From JADZAI01 sp964390465 (GTDB lineage: Bacteria; Pseudomonadota; Alphaproteobacteria; Micropepsales; Micropepsaceae), in the NCBI GenBank assembly GCA_964390465.1, contig CAYMIJ010000005.1, forward strand, positions 62,001 to 126,000: 64,000 nt of DNA, written 5' to 3'. Positions 26,372 to 34,687 of this stretch are shown piece by piece; position 1 is the first letter of the stretch, and the number at the start of each line of letters is the position of its first letter. The notes under the pieces were generated by a model. It saw nothing but the letters and a program-made list of their open reading frames with translations. It was not told the DNA's origin and did not search any database. The translations under genes and the position numbers were made by a program.

Positions 26372-28698
26372 GCGACCTGACTTATGAGGAAAAGAAGCGC
26401 CGACTGGATATGCTCAGAAAGACGCTGGGCTGGAGCGAGGCAGAATATCAAGCCCACCTCGCCCGGCTGAGAGATACACCAAATGAAATTCCTACCAGAC
26501 AGCAGCCCCCATCGCGGCGGCCCGGCAGAGTTGCTCAGCCCATATCACAACCGCCCGATAAAGAAGTTCCGGCTGAACACTGCGTCGCGCCCTATCGTTT
26601 TGTGACCATCCCGGACCATGTGGTCATGCCGCCTCAGGAAGTAAGCAGCGCACTCGGCAGCAAGGCAACTCTTCTGAATACGCCACTTGAAGGCGGCTAT
26701 TGCGGCGAGATCGCCGTGGAGTGGGAGGCCGAAACGCCTTTCCTGATTGGCCAGCGGGCAAAGGACGCCGATCCTTGGTCACCCATGCAGCTTGGAAAAG
26801 ACGGTGACTATTGGATTCCAGGTTCCAGCTTTCGCGGCCTGATCCGGGCGGCGGCTGAAATCATCGGCCACGCGCGGCTGGAGCAGGTGAACAAGAGCCA
26901 CGTCTTTGCCCTGCGCGATTTCAAACATCGTGACTATAACAGCATTGAAGGGCTTGGGCTTGGCAAGGCTGGAGCCGTCAAAGCTGGATGGCTATGGTGC
27001 GGAAATACCGACGCTGATGACGACGAAGAAGGCAAATGGGAAATTGAACCCAGTGACCTGGCCTATGTCGAAATTCGCGATCTGCTGACTTATGTGGATG
27101 CCGGCCACCGCCAGATGGACTGGATCACCCTTGGCCTTGACGCCAAATATACGGCCGTCGGCATGAAAAGCGGCAGCTCCTTCGACTTTAAGAAGACGGC
27201 GCGCTTCAATGGTGCACCGAACACCCAACAAGACCAGCCACGTGTATCACCCGTAAAAGATGGCGGCCTGCGTGAAGGGGTTCTCGTCTTTTCCGGCGCA
27301 ACGCCCAGGCAGCGCCCCGGTAGCCGTGAGGCGCAAAATCCCAAGCATTTTGAATATGCCTTCATGACAAAGCCCGGGACCCGAACAAAGGAGCGGATCT
27401 CCAAAAAAGTGTTCCAGCGATTCTTGATGGTGCACACAACTCAGGGTGCCAAGCAGCGTGAGCCAGTTGGTTCGTGGGCCACTCTCTCTAAAATCGCCCG
27501 CAAAGGGGCCCCTATTCCAGTTTTCTATGTGGGCGATCTTCAAAGTCAGGATGAAAAGACGTTTGCCTTTGGGCTGACGCGGCTGTTCCGAGTACCGCAT
27601 CGTCTGAGTGTTGGAGACCGGATTGCGAACACGCTGAAACGCCATGTAAGCGTTGGTCATGGGAAGTATGAGCCGGATTTTGTTTCGGCCCTGTTTGGCT
27701 ATGTGCATGAAGCGGAACAGATTCCGGAATCACAGACTTCTGATTTTGCCAAGGACTCGCTGGCGCTGAAAGGCCGCATAGCCTTTTCAGGTGCAGTCAT
27801 CGGAAAAAACAACGCCAAACCGACAGACGTCATTCACACAGTCAATATGGCGCCGCGCCTGTCATTCGCACCGTTTTATCTGGCCGGGCCAGAGAAAGAC
27901 TGGAGCAGTGCTGACGCTCCGTTCGCGGGGCGCAAACGTTATCTGCCGCGCAGCACCGGCGGGAACCAGCTGATGGCGATTCAGGGCAGGCTCAAGTCTC
28001 AGATTGACGCCCTGCCAGAATATATGCGCGCCCGTGAGCACCAACAAACACGTATGCAGTTTCTTGTGCCCAAGACGGAAACGCCTTTGCGTTTTTCATC
28101 ACGTATCAGGCTCCACAATGTTACGGCGGAAGAGGTCGGCCTTGTCCTGTTCGCACTGACCCACGGCGGAAACAGAGACTGCCGCCATATGCTGGGCCGC
28201 GCCAAACCCTATGGCGCGGGTCAGATGCGCGTTGTTTCTGCAAGGCTCGACCTTGAAGCAAACACATGCAGAGGAAAAGGCAGGCTGTCAGCGCCTTCCA
28301 CAGACGACCAGCACTGTCCGGTCGAGGCAATACTGCCGCCTGGAGAAGATCGTGCTGAAGACGACTATGGCTACCACAATGCAAGCCACCAGCCGTTTCT
28401 GAAAGCCTTACAGGACTTCATGTGCGGCGCGGGCGGAGTGCGGGCGTTCCCGGATTGCGAGCCCGTAAAACAATTCCTCGGCTCCAGCGATCCGCGTGAA
28501 GGTGCCAGACTATCTCGTGAACAGAGCGAAGCTGGCATGCCGCTCTATCTGTCGCTGCCGATGCACGGCAAATTAAAGCGCATGACCCAGTTGGACAAAC
28601 ACTATCAGAAGGGCGCCGAAACCCCTCGCCCTTCCATTCTTCTGCCAGCGCCGTCGTCGCCGCCCCAGGCCGTGCGCAATTTCAAGGGTGAGAATTAG
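26368..28698 (+). CDS. Large RAMP protein, TIGR03986-like (Cas7 with insertion)
   Basis: A 776-residue protein. After an N-terminal helical and proline-rich stretch (about 1-65) comes YRFVTIPDHVV, then GEIAVEWEAETPFLIG and IPGSSFRGLIRAA at 150-162, which resemble the start of the RAMP family TIGR03986. A long middle part (about 200-480) has no RAMP motif and is probably a large insertion. A glycine-rich end of the RAMP fold, LGRAKPYGAGQM, is at about 609-620, with a 150-residue tail. It is the last gene of the effector operon. By position and build it may correspond to the Cas7-insertion subunit of III-Dv; that mapping is inference. Confidence 0.72.
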   Translation: MSDLTYEEKKRRLDMLRKTLGWSEAEYQAHLARLRDTPNEIPTRQQPPSRRPGRVAQPISQPPDKEVPAEHCVAPYRFVTIPDHVVMPPQEVSSALGSKATLLNTPLEGGYCGEIAVEWEAETPFLIGQRAKDADPWSPMQLGKDGDYWIPGSSFRGLIRAAAEIIGHARLEQVNKSHVFALRDFKHRDYNSIEGLGLGKAGAVKAGWLWCGNTDADDDEEGKWEIEPSDLAYVEIRDLLTYVDAGHRQMDWITLGLDAKYTAVGMKSGSSFDFKKTARFNGAPNTQQDQPRVSPVKDGGLREGVLVFSGATPRQRPGSREAQNPKHFEYAFMTKPGTRTKERISKKVFQRFLMVHTTQGAKQREPVGSWATLSKIARKGAPIPVFYVGDLQSQDEKTFAFGLTRLFRVPHRLSVGDRIANTLKRHVSVGHGKYEPDFVSALFGYVHEAEQIPESQTSDFAKDSLALKGRIAFSGAVIGKNNAKPTDVIHTVNMAPRLSFAPFYLAGPEKDWSSADAPFAGRKRYLPRSTGGNQLMAIQGRLKSQIDALPEYMRAREHQQTRMQFLVPKTETPLRFSSRIRLHNVTAEEVGLVLFALTHGGNRDCRHMLGRAKPYGAGQMRVVSARLDLEANTCRGKGRLSAPSTDDQHCPVEAILPPGEDRAEDDYGYHNASHQPFLKALQDFMCGAGGVRAFPDCEPVKQFLGSSDPREGARLSREQSEAGMPLYLSLPMHGKLKRMTQLDKHYQKGAETPRPSILLPAPSSPPQAVRNFKGEN

Positions 28699-28782
28699 CT
28701 TTAGGTATCATCGGGCCCTAATAGTGTTCGATCGAAGGCTCTTACTGCTTGGGCCTCCTCTTTGCAGAGACTGGCCTGCCGC

Positions 28783-30035
28783 TGACCTTTCATCCAGCGG
28801 CTATTAGAGCCTCGGCGTGTTTTACGCCGTGTGGCGCGTGTGTAGCAACGGGCGATCGGCGGAGCTGGTCGGGGTTGCGCAGCCGATTATCCGTTGCCGT
28901 GAAGTTGGCGGCATAGGCCGCAGGCGTGAGGTATCCGAGCGCCGAATGTGGGCGCGCGGTGTTGAAGTCAGAGACCCAGGCCGCGATCTTGGCGCGGGTG
29001 TCATCGAGATCAAAGAAGAGCGTCTCGCTGAGAAGCTCGTCGCGCATGCGGCCATTGAAACTCTCCACGAAGCCGTTCTGCATCGGCTTCCCAGGCGCAG
29101 TGAAGTGCCAGTCGACGCCGTTGTCTTTGCACCAGCCGAACATGGCGTTGCTGGTGTATTCCGTGCCGTGATCGCTGACGATCATGCCCGGTTTTGCCAT
29201 GCCGTTCGATGATCGTCGTCAGCTCCCGCGCCACGCGTCGGCCCGAGATCGAAGTGTCCGGGATCGCGTTGAGGCACTGCTTCGTCACGTCGTCGACGAT
29301 GTTGAGGATGCGGAAGCGCCGCCCGTTCGCGAACTGGTCATGGACAAAGTCCGTGGACCAGCGCATTCGGCTTCGCCTCGACCAGGATCGGCGCCTGTGC
29401 GCCCACGGCCTTGCGCCGGGCGCGGCGCTTGCGGACAGACAGGCCTTCCTCGCGGTAGAGCCGGTGGATGCGGTTGACGCCCGACGGCTCGCCTTCTCGC
29501 CTAAGCAGGATGAATAGCCGCCGATAGCCGAAGCGCCGCCGCTCGTTGGCGAGATCGCGCAGCCGGGCTCGAAGCTCCGTGTCCGGCGGTCGGTGCGAGC
29601 GGTAGCGGACCATCTTCCGATCCGCACCGACAATGCTGCAGGCCCGACGTTCCGACAGGCCCATGACGGCTTGCAGATGCGCGACGGCGTCGCGCTGCAC
29701 GGCGGGCCCTGCCCTTTTTTGACAGAAGCTCGCATCGCGGCCACATCCAGCATCTGCTCAGCCAGCAGCTTCTTCAGCTTTGCGTTCTTGTCCTCAAGCG
29801 TCTTCAACCGCTTGGCTTCAGAGACGTCCATGCCGCCGTACTTGGCCTTCCAATTGTAAGGGGTCGCCTCCGAGATCCCATGCTTGCGCGCCAGATCGGC
29901 GGTCTTCGCGCCGGCCTCGTGCTCCCGCAATACCGCGATAATCTGCTCTTCCGTGAATCTTGCTCGCTTCATTAGTCCGTCCTCATCAGGGCCGGACTCT
30001 AACGCCATGCGGAGGAAAATCCCCGTGGCAGGTCA
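28783..30035 (-). mobile_element. IS3-family insertion sequence, IS407-like, degenerate
   Basis: An element of about 1.25 kb between the cas effector operon and the CorA-like gene. The ends carry short inverted termini: TGACCT at 28783 and its complement AGGTCA at 30030-30035, or eight bases if the flanking GC pairs are counted. It holds one transposase region read leftward. The outer end at 30035 continues into the GC-rich terminus usual for the group; the other end matches it poorly. I could not find a convincing target duplication, so the exact ends are tentative. Confidence 0.75.
28790..29972 (-). pseudogene. IS3-family transposase OrfA/OrfB, two frameshifts in OrfB
   Basis: OrfA starts at 29972 (MKRARFTEEQIIAVLREHEA, a helix-turn-helix protein with a leucine-zipper stretch) and meets a normal A6G slippery site at 29714-29720, from which OrfB would be made by -1 frameshifting. 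OrfB is then broken twice. Near 29372 the frame ending in PILVEAKPNA must shift to reach WSTDFVHDQF; near 29200 it must shift again, at a run of A, to reach PGMIVSDHGTEYTSN. The DDE residues (Asp in NIVDDVT, Asp in VSDHG, Glu in FVESFNG) are thus spread over two frames. The element is probably inactive unless these are sequencing errors. Confidence 0.85.
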
Positions 30036-30123
30036 GCTAACATCTACTGAAATACAATCATGACCGCCAACATGGCGAAAACCCGTCTGGTGCCAAACAA
30101 GTGAAATCACCGGGGAAAGAACG

Positions 30124-31923
30124 TTATAGACTCAGCGCCCAAGCCACAGGGGACAAGAGTGTGAGAACGATCCCGGCGCCATAAAGCCATCGGAATATGC
30201 TTACATTCATAAAGTCGCCGCGATGCCCTTTTTTATCTGCTGTCCAATTAAGAACCTTGGCACCTATGATAGAAAAAATACCAGTCGTTCCTAAGAACAG
30301 CGACACCTGACCACCTAACGGCGTTGGATGAGGCAACCATGATGGCATTTTTTCTGCCATGGCTTTCAGCGCATCTTTATCCACCAGAATGTTCATGCCC
30401 AAAAAAGCAAAGGCGAGCCCGAATACAGCGGCCAAAGATGCCATAGTGGTGAGCATTGTCGCTGCATGTGCCTGGCGCGCTGATGTGCGCATCGCCAGGA
30501 ATTGAGTTGCGGTGGTCAACTCGTCCTTCACATCGTTGAAAATTTCCGGCAGACGCATCTGGCCGCGCAGCATTTCAAATATCTCATGCGCCTGAAGCTG
30601 ATTGGATATGCCAGTGAACCGGAAGCGGTGGACGAATTGGAGGAAGTCTCCCTCGATATTCTGGAGGCAGGCTTCAAGACGATCGGCCGCGTTCCTACTA
30701 GCATGTGCCTCAACCGCGCGTGTGATACGCCCTGAAATACCCAGCAATGCCGCCAGCTCGAGCTGGCCGAGCAGCATCATCTGGAAATAGTGACGGCGCA
30801 TATGGGTCTGAATGTGCTGATTAAAAAAAGAGCCATGCCCCACCGCAGTCAGTGCATAGCCGCTGACGAGATATCGAGTCGGCGCGGATGTGCTGTCACA
30901 CGGTTGATAGTGGTATCTGTCATAATAACATTGCGAGGTCTGGCGCTTCAGAAAATCACTTGAATAGGGCCAGGGCGCGCTGCCTGAGCCATCCACCCAG
31001 CACAGCCGTGACCAATCTCCGTCACTTATCTGTCTATAGTAATAATCTGGGCCTTCCAGACAGGGTTGGGTATTGCCGAGCGATATCCACGCGGTCAACG
31101 GCATTCGTTCGTCAATTACATGACGCCAGTTGCCTTTGCCGCTAACCCACCCGACCGGAGCAATTTGTTGCCAGTAATCAAAAGGCGCGATGAACCGCTG
31201 TGTACTGTCCTGTAGGTTTTTGACCTGATTGGGGAGCGTGTTCTCGGCGGCCGATGGATCATCGAGAGATTTGCCATCACTCAGCTCCCATCTCATATCA
31301 ACAGGCACAAGGAAAGGCAGGCCGTTTGCAGATTCTGGATTGCAATACGGTGCATAGATGCGGCGCACCCGATCATTGAGATCAAGGACATCGTCGAGCA
31401 TAACACTGCGCTCAACTGGAGCCGGACAATCAAACCATATGGGCTTACGCTCTTCATCGAGGAGTTCCAGGGATGATGAGCAACCCGATAATTCCACAAC
31501 AATCATCGCAACACCGGTGCGGAAAACATAAAGCCGCATGCGGTCTACAAGCAGCATGAAACTGCGATAAACGCCTTTGCCATCCTTGTCAGCGGAAAGA
31601 ATGACGCGCGCTTTCTGGATGTCTTTGCGCTGGAACAGGCAAAATGGCGCACCAGACGCCACCGTCTTCTTGTTGAAAAGAAAGAACTGAACGAAGTCGT
31701 GGAAATAGGCGTACTCGGCATATGAGCTGGCGCCGCCATCTGTGTCTTCCAGATGCTTCAACGGATCCTCAATCCGCTCCCACGGCGCCGTTACGCTATC
31801 CCACTGTTTTTCGGCTTCTTCAGCAGCGGAGACTTGACCATTTTCCTTCAAATCAAGCGCGAGCGGCCAGAACAGAGTCGTGCGAAACGCATGAATAGGA
31901 ATTTTGTCTGACGAGATCGCCAT
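30124..31923 (-). CDS. CorA-like membrane protein with large soluble domain
   Basis: A 599-residue protein. Residues 1 to about 480 form a soluble part I do not recognise. The C-terminus has a long helix leading into a membrane segment (about 489-508) that ends in GMN at 509-511, the selectivity motif of the CorA Mg2+ channel family, then a short loop, a second membrane segment (about 540-559) and a third hydrophobic stretch (about 578-598). Ordinary CorA has two segments and no such large N-terminal domain. CorA-like proteins occur beside some type III CRISPR systems, where they act as membrane effectors of a nucleotide signal. A similar role here is inference: the gene is on the opposite strand and beyond an IS. 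Confidence 0.6.
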   Translation of the reverse strand: MAISSDKIPIHAFRTTLFWPLALDLKENGQVSAAEEAEKQWDSVTAPWERIEDPLKHLEDTDGGASSYAEYAYFHDFVQFFLFNKKTVASGAPFCLFQRKDIQKARVILSADKDGKGVYRSFMLLVDRMRLYVFRTGVAMIVVELSGCSSSLELLDEERKPIWFDCPAPVERSVMLDDVLDLNDRVRRIYAPYCNPESANGLPFLVPVDMRWELSDGKSLDDPSAAENTLPNQVKNLQDSTQRFIAPFDYWQQIAPVGWVSGKGNWRHVIDERMPLTAWISLGNTQPCLEGPDYYYRQISDGDWSRLCWVDGSGSAPWPYSSDFLKRQTSQCYYDRYHYQPCDSTSAPTRYLVSGYALTAVGHGSFFNQHIQTHMRRHYFQMMLLGQLELAALLGISGRITRAVEAHASRNAADRLEACLQNIEGDFLQFVHRFRFTGISNQLQAHEIFEMLRGQMRLPEIFNDVKDELTTATQFLAMRTSARQAHAATMLTTMASLAAVFGLAFAFLGMNILVDKDALKAMAEKMPSWLPHPTPLGGQVSLFLGTTGIFSIIGAKVLNWTADKKGHRGDFMNVSIFRWLYGAGIVLTLLSPVAWALSL

Positions 31924-31992
31924 TCAGATCGACTCCGCAAGAGGATGGTTCAAATGCAGACCGCGAGCTGCCAGCAGATGCTTCATTCATCC

Positions 31993-32478
31993 TTAACTGT
32001 CACGAACAGGCTGCGTCGCGACAAAAGTGTGTGTTGTCGGCAGTCGCGCCCAGTTCTGGCCATACCTTATGCGCACAGATTCATGAAACACAGAACCATC
32101 TGGCACGGTGCGCCGACGCCAGAAATTGCAGCGCAGCTCCCATTTGCTTTTCGTCCAGTTGTAGTGCGGATGCGGCAAATCAGGCTCAACTGCCACAATC
32201 TGCCCAGTCGCGATATTTCCTGAGACCAGAATCTCATGGGCTTGATCCCATGGATTTGCATCAGTCGCGCCAACACCCAAACCAGACGATGGCCATTGAA
32301 CACCAAGCCAACATTCGCTCTCGTTTTCAAATCCAAGCCCAGTCTTTGCTGCACGAGTGAGATCAAACAGGACTTCTGCTTGCAGGGATTTCCCTGCCAG
32401 GCGAATTTCGGGTGGAGATTTTTTTGCTGCCATTCCCCGTCCGCCCGGCTGGCGGATCTTCACGAGAAATTTTGACAC
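31993..32478 (-). CDS. Hypothetical protein upstream of CorA-like gene
   Basis: A 161-residue soluble protein I do not recognise. There is no signal peptide or membrane segment. It starts MSKFLVKIRQPGG; a second Met at 32433 (MAAKKSPPEI) is an alternative start. Tryptophans are frequent in the second half (NWTKSKWELRCNFWRR). The stop is 69 bases before the CorA-like gene on the same strand, so the two may be one operon, which is the only functional hint. The region is poorer in GC than the flanking core genes, as expected for transferred DNA. Confidence 0.55.
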   Translation of the reverse strand: MSKFLVKIRQPGGRGMAAKKSPPEIRLAGKSLQAEVLFDLTRAAKTGLGFENESECWLGVQWPSSGLGVGATDANPWDQAHEILVSGNIATGQIVAVEPDLPHPHYNWTKSKWELRCNFWRRRTVPDGSVFHESVRIRYGQNWARLPTTHTFVATQPVRDS

Positions 32479-32688
32479 TTCCCCTCCATCATATCATTCG
32501 AAATCAATGCAAAGAACTGAATCCGATCAAGGCAAGGCTTAATCACAATCACATTAGTGCAACACAATTATGTGTGCTCTACAATACTGAATTGACCGCA
32601 ATGGCGGTTCAGTTTCAAATTACAGGATTAGAAGTGATCAGCTGTGACCAGCGCATTAAAGAAAACCAGACCAGCGCATGACGTACGA
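32479..32688. other. AT-rich gap at right edge of accessory island
   Basis: A 210-base AT-rich stretch between the hypothetical gene and sufE. It probably holds the promoter of the hypothetical/CorA-like pair. An imperfect hairpin is visible around ATTGACCGC at about 32590-32612. No tRNA, att-like repeat or integrase was seen, so the island edge is defined only by the change in composition and gene content. Confidence 0.4.
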
Positions 32689-33120
32689 CTAAAGCTGTGC
32701 TGCAGCCTCGGCCTTGATGCGGGCGAGCATGTTGGCAAAGCCATTGGCGCGGCCGGGGGTGAGATGGGCTGAAAGGCCGATCGCATCGCCCAGCGTGAAG
32801 GGCGTTTGCGCAATCTCGCGCGGGGTGCGGCCGGAATAAACCGCGATGAGCAGCGCGATAAGCCCCGATGTGATGATCGCATCAGAAGCCGCGCGGAAGC
32901 TGAGACGTTCGCCATCAAAAGCACTTTTCAGCCAGACCTGACTTTGGCAGCCCGGCACTTTCAGATCATCGCGGCGTTCTTCCACGGTGAGCGCTTCCAG
33001 CGTTCGGCCCATGTCGATGAGCATCTGGTAGCGGTCCATCCAGTCATCAAACAGCGCGAACTCGTCAGCCAGACGGGCCTGCACTTGGGCACTGGTTTCG
33101 CTGGGTGGGGAGGCGGCCAT
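32689..33120 (-). CDS. sufE: SufE-family cysteine desulfuration protein
   Basis: A 143-residue SufE-like protein with the active cysteine Cys58 in VPGCQSQVW, the hallmark of sulfur acceptance from a cysteine desulfurase. It helps deliver sulfur for Fe-S cluster assembly in the cytoplasm. Length and the arrangement around the cysteine fit the family well. No other suf genes are adjacent. It is the first clear core gene to the right of the CRISPR island. Confidence 0.93.
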   Translation of the reverse strand: MAASPPSETSAQVQARLADEFALFDDWMDRYQMLIDMGRTLEALTVEERRDDLKVPGCQSQVWLKSAFDGERLSFRAASDAIITSGLIALLIAVYSGRTPREIAQTPFTLGDAIGLSAHLTPGRANGFANMLARIKAEAAAQL

Positions 33121-33488
33121 GCGCCGGTCTAACCCACCCTGGCTGTTCGGGCGAGAACCGATTCGCAGCGTGCTCTTGTGTGTTGCGATCTACCCCATAC
33201 CAGATATTGTTGATGACGGTCCGTCATTCACCCGGCGACCCAGCAGAGTACTGCGGCACGAGGCCAAAGCTGGTCAGCCTGGGTTGCGGCGATAAGCGGG
33301 TGCAACTGAGAGAGCGCAACTGAATAATGATAAAAAGTGGATTATTTTCCATAATATCTCGGCTTTCGCCGTTTCGCGACCCTTTCGTGAAAATTGATCC
33401 GTCTGCGGATGAAAGCCCTAGGCGCGGGGGCGCACCCGTGTTCAGATGGATCAACACCCCGGCTGGCGGCGGTGGGCAGGGACCAGAA
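33121..33488. promoter_or_regulatory. Divergent intergenic region sufE / metallopeptidase
   Basis: A 368-base gap between divergent genes. No real gene is seen in it. It contains a perfect 7-bp palindrome with a one-base centre (ATGACGG-T-CCGTCAT, 33213-33227) and an AT-rich stretch at about 33320-33358 that may be the promoter side of the plus-strand gene. The palindrome could be an operator; the regulator is unknown. Confidence 0.4.
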
Positions 33489-34241
33489 ATGGCGCGGGCC
33501 AAATACAAAAACCTGATGCGAATTGGCGGTCAGCCCGTGCCGCTGAATGTGCGCATCAATCCGCGTGCCCGCCGCATCATCGTGAAAGTGCACCCTTCCA
33601 CTGGCGAAGTCGCCGTGATTGCCCCTTCGGCCCGCGCCATCAACCCGGCGATTGATTTCGCCCGCGCCGAACGCGGCTGGATCGCGGAACGTCTGGCGCG
33701 CATCCCGCAGGCCGTGCCGTTCGCGCCCGGCGCCTTGGTGCCATATCGCGGCGTGGAACATGTGCTGCGCTGGGCCGGAACCAGTCGCGGTGTCGCCTTC
33801 ATCGATCAGGATGCGATGCGCCCCACCATTCGCGTGCCGGGGCGCGAGGAATTCTTCAGCCGCCGCAGCGAAGACTGGCTGAAGCGTCAGGCGCGCTTCC
33901 ACCTGACGCGCAAGGTTGAGATGTATGCCGAGATGACCGGCGTGAAGGTACGCCGCATCACCATCCGCGATGGCGCGAGCCGCTGGGGTTCGTGTTCATC
34001 CAATGGCTCGCTGTCGTTTTCGTGGCGGCTGATCATGGCCCCGGCCTTCGTGCTGGATTACGTCGCCGCGCATGAAGTGGCGCACTTGCGTGAGATGAAT
34101 CACGGGCCCCGCTTCTGGCGTCTGGTCGAACGCATGGTCGGCGACAGCACGGCGGCGCAGGCCTGGCTGCGTGACATGGGCACGCATCTGCACCGCTATG
34201 GCGATCTGGGCAGCGGCCATGCTAAAGACGTGGTGCTGTGA
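33489..34241 (+). CDS. YgjP-like (DUF45/WLM) zinc metallopeptidase
   Basis: A 250-residue protein with the zinc site HEVAHLREMNH: His195, Glu196, His199 and His205. The preceding WGSCSSNGSLSFSWRLIMAP and the site itself are the signature of the DUF45/YgjP family, predicted metal-dependent proteases whose targets are mostly unknown. The ATG at 33489 matches the family N-terminus; the frame is open to 33327 but that stretch is not conserved in style. It is probably cytoplasmic, as no signal peptide is visible. Confidence 0.9.
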   Translation: MARAKYKNLMRIGGQPVPLNVRINPRARRIIVKVHPSTGEVAVIAPSARAINPAIDFARAERGWIAERLARIPQAVPFAPGALVPYRGVEHVLRWAGTSRGVAFIDQDAMRPTIRVPGREEFFSRRSEDWLKRQARFHLTRKVEMYAEMTGVKVRRITIRDGASRWGSCSSNGSLSFSWRLIMAPAFVLDYVAAHEVAHLREMNHGPRFWRLVERMVGDSTAAQAWLRDMGTHLHRYGDLGSGHAKDVVL

Positions 34242-34312
34242 ACGGGTAACGTTCAGCAACAGTTCATGACACGCCTGTCATAAGGCAGCATTCCTTGCGT
34301 GGAGCATTCACA

Positions 34313-34675
34313 ATGTTTCGTTCCGTTCTGTTCACCGCCGCAACGCTGGTGATGTCCGCCACCGCCGCTGACACCGCGCCCGCGCCATCAGGGGCAGCAG
34401 ATCCGAAGGTTGAGTTCCTAGGCTATTGCACCAGCAATGGCATGAGCAACGCCTATTGCGCCTGCATCACCGACACCATTGCCGGCGTGCTGAAACCCGA
34501 AGAAATTGCGGTCTACACCGCCTATCTGCAGCTGGTCGCCAGCGGTCAGCAGGACCCCAACACGATCATCCAGCAGCTGACCGAGCGCTTCAAGATTTCG
34601 CCCAAGGACCTGGGTGAGATCCTGCAGAAGACTGGCAACGTGGTGACGCCGGAAACCTGCGCCACCGCGCAGTAA
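34313..34675 (+). CDS. Small exported protein, unknown function
   Basis: A 120-residue protein with an N-terminal signal peptide (MFRSVLFTAATLVMSATAADT, cleavage likely near residue 20). The mature part has four cysteines, three of them in a short YCTSNGMSNAYCACI stretch, suggesting disulfides or metal binding in the periplasm. I do not recognise the family with certainty. It lies between the metallopeptidase gene and the convergent penicillin-binding protein gene. Confidence 0.7.
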   Translation: MFRSVLFTAATLVMSATAADTAPAPSGAADPKVEFLGYCTSNGMSNAYCACITDTIAGVLKPEEIAVYTAYLQLVASGQQDPNTIIQQLTERFKISPKDLGEILQKTGNVVTPETCATAQ

Positions 34676-34687
34676 TCTCTGGCCCAC

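Noticed and set aside
28777..30041. Possible target-site duplication flanking the IS3 element
   Set aside because: The bases next to the two inverted termini (CCGC and GCTA, or TGCC and TAAC) do not match; no duplication can be supported.
30124..31923. Housekeeping Mg2+ transporter CorA
   Set aside because: The GMN motif is present, but the very large unknown soluble domain, the extra hydrophobic segment and the accessory location do not fit ordinary CorA; reported as CorA-like instead.
31945..32360. Plus-strand frames opposite the 161-residue hypothetical gene
   Set aside because: Lower support than the minus-strand frame, which has a continuous start-to-stop reading and operon-like spacing to the CorA-like gene.
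33224..33508. 94-residue minus-strand frame in the sufE-metallopeptidase gap
   Set aside because: Overlaps the start of a clear metallopeptidase gene, has no recognisable motif and no good ribosome-binding site.
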